A DNA stretch of 64,000 nucleotides from Holacanthus passer (GCA_025331565.1 JAFREQ010000091.1:1164501-1228500), one strand, 5' to 3'; positions 47,465-61,740 are shown, numbered from the stretch's first letter. Notes: a model not told the origin generated them from the letters alone. A program made the numbers and translations.

Positions 47465-50400
47465 CTGTCCACCCACCCTACAGTTGGATTTATTTTATTA
47501 TACCTTATCAGAAGCATACACGACTCGCAGTACATGGAACAAAAGTTTGGTGATATGATCTAAAATAGATCATAATATAATGTCTAATATAGATAAATGA
47601 TACCATCACATTTCACATTTATTATTGCGGGACACAAAAGGTATGAATACATTTAAAAAAAAAAGAATTCAGGAACAGCAAAAGTTCATTCAAGAGTACA
47701 TTTCTGTTTTCACCACATCAGAACAAGATAAGAGTGGCAGAGCTTTATCCAACATGACAGCAATTCAAAAAACAGAGGAGAGATGAATCTGTTTGTATTT
47801 GCTTTTGTCAACATGATAGTTGAATAAATGATGAAGGCATCCATGTAGAATTCTTTAATGTTATACAAGAACTCTTTGATCACGTCTCTGTTACCAGATT
47901 TCTGATCTGCTTTTTACATGAGATCATGTTCATGATAAAGACTTCAGAGGCAGAGTGGATACCAGTGTAGATTTGGGACAAAATTAACTCAATAAAAACC
48001 ATGAGAAAAATGTGTTCATTCATTTTTGGCAGTCTTAAATCAGCATTCATTTGGGGGCAGCAGAAACAAGCATTTTGAGAGGTGGGTTCTTTCTGATGAA
48101 AAGAAGCTTCTCTACGTCATTAGCAATGAGCATGTTTCTGTTTTCATCTATATGTTACAGATGTAGTTCACTTTCTGCACTACTGCACAATTGATATAAA
48201 ATTACATTTCTGCATTAACATGTTTCTTTGGGTGCTTGGGAATTAATATTTTATTTGTAAGTATTCTTTTTAGATCTTCTCAAGCTGTTATCTCTTCGTT
48301 CTTTTGGAAAGACAACCTTCAGGAAACAGCACACCATCAGACCTATTCCAAATCTTTCATATCAATATTGGCACTTAGAGTACAGAACAGTAAAGTGATT
48401 GGAGTGCAGCTCTGCTTTCACCCTTAAGATTCATCAGCCTTTCATTCTTCAGGCTTCCTATTTTTTTTCTTTGATTCTTTTGGACGTTGTATTTTTATCT
48501 TGAACTGAACAACATTGTGCGCTTTAATCTATTTCGCTTGAAGGACTGTGTAAACATAGGTCCTACATAACCTTTTCCAAGACAGTACTGAATAAAGAAT
48601 TGTTGGATAACAATCAAACAACATGACATATCTCTTACTTCTTTAAAGGCACAATGTATTTTTGGAGCCGCTATATGTGACAGTTGACTTTGACTCTTGG
48701 CATTATGAAGTGTTTGATGATCCTGGCACCAAACCAAAGTGGAGATACTGACTAGACAAGGTCTAAAATCTGACATATGTGGGTGTGCAAGAAGTAAGGC
48801 AAATCAACAAAGTTTGAAAGAAGACTTTGATGATACCATAAGAGGGTTTATTGTGACTCCAGTGACATAAAGTGAGCACGAGGTACACTTTTCAAGAGTG
48901 AAGTATAAGTTGCTGTCTGTAAGTTAAACTCTCTGATCAGCAGTCCTCAAAGGAGAAGACGTTAGAAACAGTCTGCAGTCATCAAGCTTCTTGATAGCTC
49001 ATTGTCACACTTTGTATTTATCGCCACTATTTTGTCTCTTCTGTCCCTGCTGTCCAAAAATGATTTTCTTTAATACTGCCTCTCTTTGAGGTGCCACTCT
49101 TCCCTTTAGCAAAGGCCAATGGTCGGATGCTGTGTTAGTGAGGGGAAAAAGCTGCCTGCATATGAAATCTGACAGCCAGTTGGGAATATTACTCAAACCT
49201 CTGAGGCATGCACCTTTCAAATGAAACCAGAGAGAAAGTTGCTGAAAGAAAAGGAAAGGTAGGAGGGAAAGCAAGAGAGAGGGAGAGTTTATGATGCGTT
49301 AAAATGATCCAAGGAACAGTATCCATTTATTCTCATGAAGCGACAAAACTCCCTATTGCCTTTTTTTTTCTGTCAACCTCATCCTCCCACTACCACCTCA
49401 GAAATCTGTTTTCTGTCTGTGTTACTTTCTGTTTAAGAAAAAAATAAATCTCAAACTCGGAACAAAAACGGACTCTACAAGGTATTAAATGATGCACCGA
49501 TAATTGCAAACACGAAGAGAAACATGGACTAGTCATTTCTTACCATGTCCACAGGTTTCAAAATCAGCACATAGCTGAAAATTTTAGGCAGGATTACACG
49601 TTTGCTGCCAGCATATCATCACATCATATCTTGGGTCTAAAGATGCCACTATACTCTAAATACTATAAATGTTGTCGGCAGGTTGGAAACCAACTCTCCC
49701 CACTGGAGAGGGGCTGTCTGTACACAGTTTACTGGCAATCCATCCAACAGTCAGTGTTACTGAATATATGTACTTACAGTTTTCTTTTTTTTTTTTTAAA
49801 TCATTTTAGATGAAATAGCATGTCAACAGAAAAGGGTGACAGATGATAAATAAGATATAAGACATAATGGACATACATACAGACAACAACATGATATGAT
49901 AAGAGAGTAGAGATTACATTAGATTAAATAGGGTCTGTGTGTGTGTGTGTGTGTGTGTGATATGTATCCGTTTAGAGATCATGGACATGTTGGTGTGTGT
50001 AGTGGAAAGTATGATGCGCGGCAGGGAGAAAGAAAAATACATGGTGTTAATGTTATGAGGATAAAATATATGATATAAGAACAATATTACAGGAATGTAA
50101 TAATACACAAATATGATGATATTATAATAATCATTATATATAAGACAATATAAAAGTAAGTATTATAACTGTAATATTATAATACATTGAGAGGCAAGCG
50201 ACAGGCAGATAAGCCCTTTTGCAAGAATAAATTAATTAATTAAAAATTTTAAAAATGGAGAGAGAGAGAGAGAGAGAGAGATTTGGCTTAACTGTCGGTC
50301 ATTTTCCAAAATGATATGCCCCTTTGAAGAAGTGGTGTTTTATCCATATATTTTGCTTCACAGTTATCTGTATCTCTCTCTGACGTCTTGCAAGCTCTTC

Positions 50401-51090
50401 AGTAAAGTGGCTCTAATTGGTGTTTTATTAGAGTGAGAAATCTGCCATGTTATATTTGGAAGAAGAATGGGGCCCATTAGCATAGCAAAGTATGGAGCAT
50501 AGTGTGCTTATCTCACTACCAAGACTGGAGGCACACAATCTTTATTTCTACATTATAGTTTCTCTATTGTAGTACAGTCTGCATTTCATTTCTCTTAATA
50601 ACTCTTTCATTACCTTCTGCACTACTGCACAGCTTACAAACCTCCTCCTTATTTTACGTTCTACTTTATCTTTGTCAAGAGATGTTGGCTCCAGTAACCA
50701 TGAATGGCAGATCTCAACCACGATTCTCAACCTTTTACAGGAAGTCGTGAACTGAACTGTTCGGTGAAAGTAGAACGATTTCTTCTTCTTTCTTTCTTTT
50801 CTCTTTTTTTTCTTCCACATATCTTTACATGAAATATAAGTAACTTTACTTTGTCAATTTTTATTCTGCACTACCAATGGATCCATTATCCATTATCAAT
50901 GGATTATGAATTTGCAATTACATGGATGTAACTCAAGTTCTATGAGTATGTGCATAGACCTCAAACATGCTTCACTATTAGTTTAATCCTTCAAAGCTCT
51001 GCTTCAGCACCTGAGAAAAGAATTTAGAACTTGGTTACATCCAGATAATTATTATTTCTGCTTCCTATTTTCTGTTCTCAGCCCTCTAAC
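47301..51090. other. Unassigned DNA with several simple repeats
   Basis: Simple repeats: CTGC/CTGG tract about 47320-47347, poly-T 47434-47461, GT run 49936-49959, and AG run 50258-50281. Text at 49800-50230 resembles the AT-rich 3' untranslated region of a fish LINE, but no ends were found. No gene is recognised. Confidence 0.45.
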
Positions 51091-54000
51091 AGGCTTTGCT
51101 ATTGGTTAAAACTTAAGACTAAAGACGCAGGGATGATATGTACTCCCAGCTGAATCTGAACCAACATGGTCGACACCCTGTCAGGCTTTAGAGTTGTAAC
51201 TGCAGTACAGCAGCTGAGCTGAGCCTGAGGGTCTTGGTCAGACTGTGACCACGCCAGCGAGGACACCTCAATCTGCACCAGACGGGGTTCCCCCAGGCAG
51301 TGCATCAAGCACTGAATGAGGCACAGAACCAGCAGTCATATCCCTGAGACATGACTCTCATTGGGGTTGATGGCGAAGCCCAGCTGCGTGATACGCTGAA
51401 TGACCAGCACTTTGTGGAAATTGTGCATGGGGCCAGAGAGTATCCAAACAGGAGGCATCAATACTAATACTTCTGCTTGCTTCCTGTGGCATGGCAAAAT
51501 AGGGAAGTAAAAAAAAAAAGTGAAAAATCATCTTGAATTTTCCAGTCCACCTTAAATTTGGCATAAAACCTGCAGAAGGCCATGTTCACTCATTTCAAGT
51601 TGACCTCATAAATGAAAATGTAATTAATAATAAATAAATACATACAATTCTGTCTCAAAAATTCTGTGATGTAATACAAAGCCTGTATTTATCACACTTG
51701 TAAGAACTGTTGGTTGCTGATAGATGAGGTACAACAGAGGGAAAAAAAAATCATTAAAAAATATATATCAAATAATAGGCTAAAACTACTCTATTCTAAA
51801 TATTCCACATTGCTCAGCATATTATTATTAATATTAGCAGAAGACTAAAAGCAGCAGCAGCGGAAACAACACGTTTGGAAAATTCTAATTTTGTTTGAAT
51901 GATCTATTTTGTCCTGATGGCTGTGGCTGTGTGGAGTCACTGTGGTTACTATACTTTGGGCAACCATTGTTTTTGACATTTGCATTTCAATTGCTGTTTG
52001 CCTTCTCACTTAGATCCTGTGACAAAAGGAGCGAGGACACAGAATCCAATGTGGAAGGTTCGATAAAAATGTGGCTCCACAACAGTAGAGATGGAGATGG
52101 TGGAAGGACCAGAGGGAGGAAGATAAATGGCAGATATCCATGTTTACTGGATATCTGTCAATGTTATGAGCTTGACATTTGGAGCAACAGTAACCAAGAA
52201 GGCCATGGATCAGCATTCAGTTAACTGAATTCACATACCTCATGTGTCGTATATCATTGAGTTTTTTCCCCACCATTTTATATCCTTGAGCAACCCTCAA
52301 AGATAACTAAATGTAGGTCTATAGAACGAAGTAATCCTACAGAAGCTAAACTGACTCTTGACTCTCTCTGATTGTTGACTACGTTCAATGAGGACAAGCT
52401 TTTGTTTTTCTCTATTCACGGCACATTGTTGCATATTATACTATATCATCTTTTTCTTCCCACCCCTGCAGCATCAATCTTCTTCTCCCCCTCCTGTATT
52501 TAAATACCATCCCATTCCTCTTGATTGTGCCCAATTATATTCAGCTGATGACTCTTCCAGAACACAGTTTATTTTATTCTTCCTCTGAAAAGACACCAAA
52601 CATCATGCACCGAAGTCACCGAGCTTCATTGAACACATAATTTTTGGAAGGTACCAAAAGAAAATTAGGATTCGTCTTCAAATATTTCAACAAATTTACT
52701 CTTCTTTATTTTTTTCTGACACTGTATATACAATTAAAGCAATATACTGTTTTGCTGACACCTGTTGCTGTTTTTACAATTAACAAGAGCCTTGACCATC
52801 ACTGATTAACACATTAAGGTACAGTGTTATTTTTTACATATATAATTTTTTGAGCATTTTTTCCAGTGTGTCTCTCCTTTTAAAATATAGAGTTTATTAG
52901 AATAATTAGTATTTTACACTGTCCCTGCAATATATAGTATTTTACATGTTTTATGATCTTTGAGTGTTCTCACCACATTTGTCCACCCTTGTGGCCATAA
53001 TTTCCATTCATAAATGAGGAACATTGTTTTAATAAAGGTGAGAGAAAAAAATCACACATCTTTATCATGTTTGTGCCTTACTGATTTTACTTCAATATTA
53101 CTTTGACTAGACGGGATCATGTCTGCATCCAAAAGGGTTCAAGAACGGTAACCATTTTATTTTTGATGTCATTTATGGGGTTGTGCTCAGACAAAGGGGG
53201 TGCTTGTTAAAGGGATACAGAAGTATTCATTGTTTTGCTGAGACATGCATGTGTCATATGTCAATGTGAGCATACGTAGTAAAAGTTAATAAAAGTTGAT
53301 AGCTGATTAATTTGAAGGGTGTAATAGGTTGTTAATGTGTGTGCAGTTTGTATATGTGTACATTTCTGCCTCTGTGATTTCTGCACCTTTGCATGTAAAC
53401 AGAACCAGACATAATGCATCAGTTTGAGTGCTTACATGAATATACATGCACCGCTCACTGATCAACGCCTGTGTGCTCATGCTCGCCTGTATACGCATCC
53501 ATGCCTCTGAGGGAGGCTCTGAGGGTGTTTGTCTGATGGTGAGTTTGTGTGTGCGCTTCAATGTGAACATGGCTGTGTGTGATATATCAGCGTGAGCCAC
53601 CTGTTCTTGGAGCACTGTGGCGAGTGAGAGGTCTGGATCAGCCTGAATCCCGTGGAGTTGACACCTGTCAGCCTGTCAGCCCGTCTGCTTAACTGTCCTG
53701 TCCTGCACTGGATAGCAGCTTCCAGCGCTGATAACCCACAGACCATGTCTAACACTGACAGCTCTACCGCCTTACTGTGGGACATCGGAGGGAGACACAG
53801 ACCACAGAAGACAAAGCTTGAAAGATGCTTCATGTTAGGAAGTGGCCTGTTGTGCTGAGGCGAAATACAGTGTTTGAGGGTGCATAAAACTGGTCTTGAG
53901 ACAGTTTTTGTCTTTTGTGTGTGGATAATGTTCAGTAATTTCAACATTCTTACAAAAGATAATCAAATGATCAGGAATATGTTATTCTTTATTTTTCTCT

Positions 54001-54390
54001 TAATCAGCGTTTCGATTGAAAAGTTTCAGTCGCAGTAATTTCTGATCTGTGTGTAGCTCTGAGCCCATTCGCTTCTGATGAATGGACACATTTTAAAATA
54101 TTTTAAAATTATTATTTATTGTTTTTCATTTTGTTTTCTTTTTTTTTTTTTTTTTTTTTTTGGCAAATATTAATCAGACAGGAGTAAATAGAGATTGATT
54201 ATGATTATTTGTGGATTGATACACATTTTGTACAAAACTGTTTACAGCAGCAGCAATAAAGTAGTGTATGTGTACATGATAATGAAGGCATATTTAATAT
54301 ATATGTAATATATGTCATATGTTATGTGATTGCTGGTTTTATTTTTTTGGGATTTGCTAACAATGACAAAATATAGAATAGGAGGAGAAC
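51091..54390. other. Unassigned non-coding DNA
   Basis: The segment 51100-51430 has an open, GC-richer minus strand, with LVIQRITQLGFAINPNES resembling a weak reverse-transcriptase stretch. I could not extend it, so it is not called. 51895-52224 is open on the plus strand but unrecognised. A poly-T run lies at 54139-54161. Confidence 0.4.
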
Positions 54391-54394
54391 TTGT

Positions 54395-54452
54395 TGCTCT
54401 GTTGTGAATTTCCCCACTGTGGGAGGAATAAAGGTTTATCTTATCTTATCAC
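54395..54452 (+). mobile_element. LINE 3' tail (Rex1/CR1-like)
   Basis: The text GTGAATTTCCCCACTGTGGG, then AGGAATAAAGGTTTATCTTA and a short TTATC repeat, is the typical 3' terminus of CR1-type LINEs in fish, which end in short tandem repeats rather than poly-A. Upstream LINE coding sequence was not recognised, so this is a 5'-truncated insertion of uncertain length. Confidence 0.65.
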
Positions 54453-54474
54453 AACCAGCAGGTCAGTGTTTTCA

Positions 54475-54600
54475 GTGACGTATCTCAAAGATCTATTCCA
54501 AAGATTGACATGACATTTGGTACAAATGTCCATGGACCCTGAATGATGACTTTTGTGATCAGAGTGACTGTGGCTGGCCACCCAGGACCTCAGTGTTGTA
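54475..54600 (+). repeat. Dispersed fish repeat, short copy
   Basis: GTATCTCAAAGATCTATTCC and GACATTTGGTACAAATGTCC, with a following TTTTGTGATCAGAGTGACTG, match the aligned part of the repeat at 4735-5265 at a diverged level. No ends were defined. Confidence 0.45.
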
Positions 54601-57400
54601 AGGAAAGACTTTAAACTCAAGAAAATCTTGCTTTTTAAAATGTATTTATTTATTTATTTATTTTTAAATAATTTCTTCAGATGTTAGTGGGGCAGTCTCT
54701 ATTTCAGGTTATGTAGTACGTCTCCATTTTGTGTAAACCCTGCTCAGAACCGATGGATACTGGGATACACAGCAGCACAGTGATCATGTGGACATTTTTA
54801 GTGGAGGAACAGCAGCGTAAGCAGAACGAAAAGAGCGAGTAGAACATGATCGCTTAAAGAGGTTGCTTTATTACAAAAGGCGTGTGGGGTAGGTGAGACA
54901 GCTTTAACAACAGACTCTGCAGAATGAAAGTCTGCCTTTATTTGGCTTGATATCTGCCGTGGCATCCCACTTTGGTTCTTCAGAAACCGTAAAATTGTAC
55001 AACAGACACTCTCAGCAAGTTCAGAGACTTCTTACGTCATCTGTATGGGAAAAAAAGTTTAAAGGAGAAATCTCTGTGAGTGTGTTTGGCTCGAATGCAT
55101 GTCATGACAGCGTGAGTGATGTGCCTCTAGTGGTGTCATGCATCATCCACAGACAGCGAGATTTAAGTGATTTAGTGTGTGTGTGTGTTCAAAAACCACA
55201 CCTGCTCACAGATTAGCTGTCATGACCACACACACACACACACACACACACTCATACAGATATTTGCACTACATCGCTCTGCTTTTACAGTACACACACA
55301 GATGGACCACTGAACCGTGGCCTTGTGTGGAAAAGTTTGGACATGGGCATACAAATAGGAACATGATTCATAAAGAGACACTCCTTCAAACACCCGCACA
55401 AACATGCTAGAGTGACCATCCAAGAACCATCACATCTGGTCACAAGCAGGACTGTGGCTTTTTGTCTTTGTAAAAGTAAAGTCAAGAGCAGAAACTTTTC
55501 AAAAAACACCTCTCTTTACTTTTCTATGTCCTCAGACTGGTTTTTAAAAAAGCTGAAATAAAAGTAAATATGGTGAGGACTGCTGGGACCACAAGCCGCT
55601 TATCTGGCGTTTGACCATTCATGAACTCCTTAGGTGGAACATGCATTTAAAAATATTCTATGCAAATGAAATACCATTTAACTAAGTTTTTATTTCGTCT
55701 GATTACAGACCCTAAATGTCTGCCCTGTCCACTCTGCCTTCACTTACACATACAGACATAGGGTTCACCATCTTAAAGAGAAGCTATGGTTTATTACAAT
55801 TCTGGTTTTATTTTTGTATGGCTACTTATTATCAGCTCAGTTATGATAACTAAATTTAAAGATGAGCTCTTTGAACACTGCACAGGAGAACAGAGTGTAA
55901 CTGTACAGACAGTTTTGGGTCCTTTTCTGTTCCAAATAAGTTAGATTAACCTGCCCTGTCCAACCAACAGTTTTCCTAGATGTCAGCAGTTACTTTGGTG
56001 AGTACAATGGTATCACCATTAACACTGATTGACAGAGCGGTAAAAATACAACACTAGCTTTTTTTATTATTAGTTAAGTCGTGCACATAAACCTTGGTTA
56101 CACATTTCTTACATTTCTTGGTGGCTTTAACATCATGGAATGTGCAGTAAAATCAAAACGAAAGGAACCCTCCTTTTTTTTTTTTTTTTTTTTTTAGTTA
56201 CTTGATTTGTCTTATACCCCTGTGCTCACCTCAGTCAAATAAAGAACATGTTTTGATTAGTTAGGTGAGTTTAACCTAAAGACTGGAAATAGACAAAAAT
56301 ATCTGGCTCCATCCCAAGAAACAGTCCAGCATATAATGTTCTGTAAAACCACCATTTGTTGTTTTCACACTTTTTATTTACATGTCTCCTGATATAAAAT
56401 GTTGTTTAGTGCACTCTACAGTGTGATACTTATCATCTCATATTAGTCTTAGCAAAAAAGGTAGTAAGCATATTTCGGAAACTGTCTAACTTTGCTAAAC
56501 GTGTAGCAGAGAAGCTTAATAAGATTTTCCTTTAGCTCCATCTGTCTATGTTCTGTCAAAGGAGCCGTGTGATTTATAATGATTAACTGAACTTGAGAGC
56601 AATGTTAGTACCCCTTTAGCCCAGGACAAGGGTTAAAATAATGGACCTGATTTATTATTTAAGCAAATAACTGTCCCCGCAGTTTATCATTCAGTATTGG
56701 CTGCTTTGGTCTCCTTTTGGCTCTGCAGCCTGTCTCAGCTGCACCCTGCCCACTGAATGAACAAACATTATCGGTGTGCAAATGGTTGATTTGTGCCAGC
56801 TACCTCTACCTTGTTATTGTGGAATCGTCTCGCAGGAGTGCTAGACAAAATGGCACCTGTTGGACCAGTTCCAAGAAGATTTTAAATCCATTCTACACTG
56901 ATCGTCAGCCAAGGTGAAAGAAGAATTTACTTTCAGATTTTGGGCACTTATCCATTTATTCTGAGCAAACCTGGGGAGTGATGAAAGCATCTACACATCC
57001 TTGTCAACTATGCCCTTCAGTTTGGCCTAAGGCCATGTGTTTTCAAGGACTGGTAATGGAGACTGACAAGTTGGATGGAAATCACATGAAAGATGAAATG
57101 GTGTGCTGTGAACACCAACATTATCCTCACAAAAGAAGGATGAATCTGTCAGTCAACAAATATTCATAATACGTTTAATGGACACACTTTTTACATTTAA
57201 CTATATCACACTTGTAATTTTATTTCTTATATCCTCACTCATATTTAACAATATGTGTGTATTGTGAATACATACTATAGTCTCCTTCATTATCCCATTG
57301 ACTATACCCATCTGAATATATATAAAAGAAGCTTTACCAAACACCTTATCTTGTATGTGGCTGCATGACAGAATTATATGACACTGGGTCCATTTACATG
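54601..57400. other. Unassigned non-coding DNA with simple repeats
   Basis: An (ATTT)n tract lies at about 54642-54664, CA runs at 55226-55251, and a poly-T tract at about 56174-56195. The open frames at 55177-55423 on both strands derive from the CA repeat. No exon is supported. Confidence 0.45.
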
Positions 57401-57409
57401 CACTTAATC

Positions 57410-57566
57410 TACAGTCATTTGGACATTGACGCAATTTTCAGCATTTAGGCTCTGTACACCACCACAATGGATTTGAAGTGAAAAATTGTGCTTTAAGTGC
57501 AGACTTTCAGCTTTAATTTGAGGGTATTTACATCCAAATAAGGTGAACACTGTAAAAATGTTATAT
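57410..57566 (+). mobile_element. Tc1-like transposon, 5' end fragment
   Basis: It starts TACAGTCATTTGGACATTGA (with a short deletion inside the terminal repeat) and continues ATTTTCAGCATTTAGGCTCT, ACACCACCACAATGGATTTG and TTGAGGGTATTTACATCC. This is the standard 5' untranslated region of fish Tc1 elements. The transposase gene is absent. The terminal repeat is the same type as the one at 28586, in the opposite orientation. Confidence 0.8.
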
Positions 57567-57754
57567 ATAACATATATTGCAAAAAAAAAGAAAGAAAAAA
57601 GAAGATTCTGTGTTTCTCTGAGCTAAAGCTATTTTTGTTCTTAAGTGCTTAAGTCAGTAAGTGTAAAGATTGGCCTTGAGAGAGTAAAGAATAAAGTTGT
57701 TTGCCTGGAGAGGGACATTTAGTAAATGGCTGTTAGTGCACTTTAGACAAATAC

Positions 57755-57965
57755 TTTCGCCATTTTAGGAAATATACTTCATAGTCACATTCTTGCTGTG
57801 AGATGAATGAGAAAATTGATACCACTCTCTTGTTTGTAAAGTAAATACAGTACGGAGTTCAAGCTCGTTTAGCTTAGTATAAAGACAAGAAACAGCTGGC
57901 TTGGCTCTGCCTAAAGGTAACAAAGCCCATAGCTCTAAAGCCCATTAATAAGCATGGTATATTTT
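57755..57965 (+). repeat. Dispersed fish repeat
   Basis: ATTTTAGGAAATATACTTCA, ATACCACTCTCTTGTTTGTA, GTTTAGCTTAGTATAAAGAC and GGCTTGGCTCTGCCTAAAGG match a common perch-like fish interspersed repeat. A truncated copy lies at 37275-37444. It is non-coding. Confidence 0.65.
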
Positions 57966-60900
57966 GTTTTTGAGCTATAGAAAAATCAAACTGTAAATCA
58001 ACAATTTGCCATTTTACAGTGTATGATGCCAGTAAAGGTTCTAGAAAGTTACTAGTTCCTCCAGGAAGTTTTTTGTTTCTGGTTAAGAATAGATAGAGGT
58101 GAGTGTCAGTGCTCCAGGAATACAGTACATGAACAACACTGATACTGGCTCTGGTCAGTGTTAACAGGATGGAGTCAGTAATTTAGCTGTGGGCTACTTG
58201 AGTAGTTTATTTAAAGCTTATTTGTGTACATTGGCAAACTTCTACCATGACAAGTAGGCAGAACAAGTTATTAGCAGTTTCTGTTTGCTATCTGACCAAT
58301 GCTATAAATTCAACTATCACAGGATTACTTTGATAGTAAAGAAAACTTCAACAGAACATTACTATTCTTAGGCAAGTTCTGCAATTATATGAAGGAGTAT
58401 GTTTTTTTACTCAAATTCACCTCATGCAGTGTCTTTGTTTCCACCCCCTAGAGAGTACAAGTTTTTCTCTGTTCTGCAGCATCTGTTCCAATACATTAAT
58501 CTATATAGATGCACTGGATTAAAATTTAAGCACCATTTCATTTTAATAAATATATAACAATATAATTTATAAAATTATTGTGTTACCATTCTGCAACTAT
58601 AGTCGTCATGGGGCTCTTACAGTGTGTGAAGAAGATTTAAAGATTCTTAATGGATGGAATGGATGCTTTGTTTTTTTGTTTGTTTGTTCAGATTATAAGA
58701 AAGAAAGATAAATCCAAAACTACACACACAACACGCAACAACTATCTGACTTATCCCAAGAGGAAGTGATGCATCTATTTCAAAAGCAAAATAGCAAAAC
58801 GTATTTATTGCAAAAGTTGCAACACCCTTTCCTCTGTAACTTATTCTGTTTTGTGTTTGCAAAGGTGAAAAAAAAAACAGAGGTTAAATGTTGCGTCTGT
58901 CAATGCCTCAACCTCCACAACTTACTACCTAGATTTTACATAAAGCTTTTATCTTCAATGTCAAAATGTATCACCTCCACAAAGCTTTGCTGCGGTGACG
59001 TAATGTATCTCTCACCCTTCTGAAGCATGTGCTTATATTTTCATGTGAAGACATTGGGTTTCTTTCAACAAAATTCATAAGTAAACCTGGCTGTGTTTTC
59101 GCCCTCAAAATGATGCTGTTTATCACTGCCATAATGCAAGCGCTGGCAGCACTTCCTGAAAGAACCTAATTAACAGTGACCCCACGGCACATCAGACAGG
59201 TTAAAGTGAGCGTCCTCGGAGAATCAGAAAGTATTTAACTAACAATGTGACCCTGCTCTGTTGGCCATAAGGTTTTCAAAGCACTTAGAGTTGTCACCTG
59301 TCAGGGGACGGTGCACCTGCTACGCCAGCATCTGTCCCTCCAGCACACACACACCTACACCACACACAAATAAAATGACTCTTTTTGGATACAAATACAG
59401 ATGCTCTGTGCCCTCCGTCTCTAACCTCCAGCACCTGTCCTTTCTTGTCCGCGGTGTTAAAGTCCACGGCTGCAGCAGATGGGAGCTGATTCTCAAACTC
59501 ACCTCCTGACACTCCTCCTGTGTAGTCGTTTACCCTCCAGGCACCTTTGCCTACATTAGCATACAATTACCTCACATTATTATTTTTTTTTTAACTTTTT
59601 CAGCACACACACTAAGAAACGCCTGGTTGAAACTGTTCCTATTATATACCCAAAAAGTTAGCAGGACAGGCTCAGAGTTTTCCAACCAACACCTTATTAA
59701 AAAGTTGTTCACCATCATTTATGATGCATTGCAAAGAGTTTAATTTATAAACTTTTATAAAAAACTACTTTGTTGTAACTTCGCTCTTCAATGTGCCACT
59801 TAAAAGAAACCCTGAAAAAAAAGGCAAATGTAAAGATTTTCTGTCCATGGTCAACCTTGAGCATCATATCACATTATCTTTTTATGAGACAGAGTGTCAG
59901 TGAGTTGCAGATGTTTAAATATGTATATATTATTGTAGCACTTGTATCACTAATACAACCTTAAAGCTACTGGACCAGTTCTAGGTTCAGTGGAGTGGGA
60001 TTAACAATGTAGAAAGAACCAGAGATCATTTACCTTGAACCAAAAAACTGAAACTTTACTTGTGAACAAAATAACAACATATATAAAACAATTGAATTCA
60101 ATTCAAATTCACTCCAGTTCAATCCAAGTTCAATTCAATCAGTTCAGTGTGTTTCCTACTCAGTTCAATTCAAATAGAAGAAGAAAGAAAAAAGGTAATT
60201 CCCACACTCCTACCACTCTGGTACCGAGTTGACAAAATGATCCAGGCGTCCAGTGGATCCTCTCACTGGCAGGATGGTCTTGTCCTTGGGACGGTGATCT
60301 GTGGGTCTGGCTCGCCATCTTGTTTCTCCCTCCCTCTTGCCTCAGACAAAAACTGGGAAGAGAAACAGGTGGTTCATGTCTTCACTCTTCTGATTTCTCT
60401 ACTGTGTTCACAGAGTTGAGGGCTTTGAACCCAAAAATCATTTGTTACCATGGTAACTCCCCTTGAGACCTGTAACATTCACAAATAATTGTCAAACAGA
60501 GAAAATATTAACTGCTAAATTGCTACATTATTAGCCTGCTAGCATGTCTAAGTGCAACGCTACGACAAAAATTCATGAGGACCAAACCAAAGAACTCAAC
60601 AAAACCGTTGTGGTTATTCTCTTTCTCTCAAACCTCAACCAGGTAGGTAGATTTTCAGGTCAAAGAAACTCTTTTTTAGAAGTAATTTACTCGCTCGTCC
60701 CTGTGTCCATCTGCTCCTCGCCACACTTTCTCCCTCTGAGTTAAGTTTCGTGTTGTCTTGTTTCTAGCTGATCTCTTCAAGGGGAAGCGACATTAAGGGA
60801 ACTATTTAATCAGCATATTTCTAAATTAATAATATGAAATTATTGCCAACTAACTTTAACTTAACTTTTTTTTTATGTTTTAACTTACTTTTAACATGAA

Positions 60901-61570
60901 CATATTTATTAACCAATTAATGAATTTTAATTCATTATATTAACTGCATTTTTAATGTGCGTTACATTACACTCTCTCTGTATTCCAGTGTTTTCTCAAA
61001 TGGTTGGGACTGGATCAAACACAGGCAAATATATTATGTATGGGTCTTGTGTCAATGATTAAGATGATCCTTAGAGAATGGAAGTCCAGATGTGGCCTCG
61101 TTTAAAAACTGATTATATTAAATAAATAACATAACAGATGTGGACTAATGACTTCTAGTGTGGGTTTATGAATTGTAATCTGGGTACGTTAAAGAAAAAC
61201 TGAAAAGCATGTCCATACTCGACAAGCAGCAGAAATCTCAGATAATTCCCAAAGCTGTTCTAATTACTCCTGTGGGGAACATGAAAGTGGGAGGTGCATT
61301 TTTTTCACCCAGTAGCAATGATTAGTTCTCATCAAAAAGGTCTCAAATACAACCAGTAAAAATGTTAAAACCAAACTGAGGGTAGGTGAAATACCCTTGA
61401 TTGTTTCTTAAGGGTTCATGCAAATGACTGCAATCTGATTGGACTAAACTCGCAGCAGCCTTATCTGAGCTGAAAATACTGTTTAACTGCAGTAACGGCT
61501 GCTGCTGGATAGCGGACAGAACAGCATGTTAACTTTTTTTGCATGTATGTATTTCACTGCCTAAGTTGAA
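57966..61570. other. Unassigned non-coding DNA
   Basis: Around 60090-60175, an AATTCA/CAATTC-rich tract occurs. 59080-59250 is unique-looking and moderately GC-rich. The open frames over 59261-59566 and 60035-60419 have no family resemblance and lack paired splice signals that I could trust. Confidence 0.45.
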
Positions 61571-61579
61571 ACTTTGACA

Positions 61580-61740
61580 TTCTAGTGGCAGTAAAGGAAA
61601 AGCCAGGGAATCACCAAGGTCATTATGTTTCATCCTCTGTGGACCTTGAATATTTGCTTCAAATGTTGTGGTAGCTCATTCAATGGTTATTCAGGCGTTT
61701 CACTCAAAACCAAAGTGGTGGACCGACTGACTGCTTTACA
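61580..61740 (-). repeat. Dispersed fish repeat, reverse copy
   Basis: The reverse strand reads GTCAGTCGGTCCACCACTTT and continues in the same order as the 4801 block of the copy at 4735-5265. It extends to a TGACCTTGGTGATTCC counterpart near 61612. It is a partial copy in opposite orientation. Confidence 0.6.

Noticed and set aside
51100..51430. Reverse-transcriptase-like phrase LVIQRITQLGFAINPNES on the minus strand
   Set aside because: Only a short LGF.IN...S resemblance; upstream and downstream reading does not continue a polymerase and no catalytic motif is present.
53558..53947. Minus-strand open frame of 129 codons
   Set aside because: No domain, no splice evidence; length is within chance expectation for the window.
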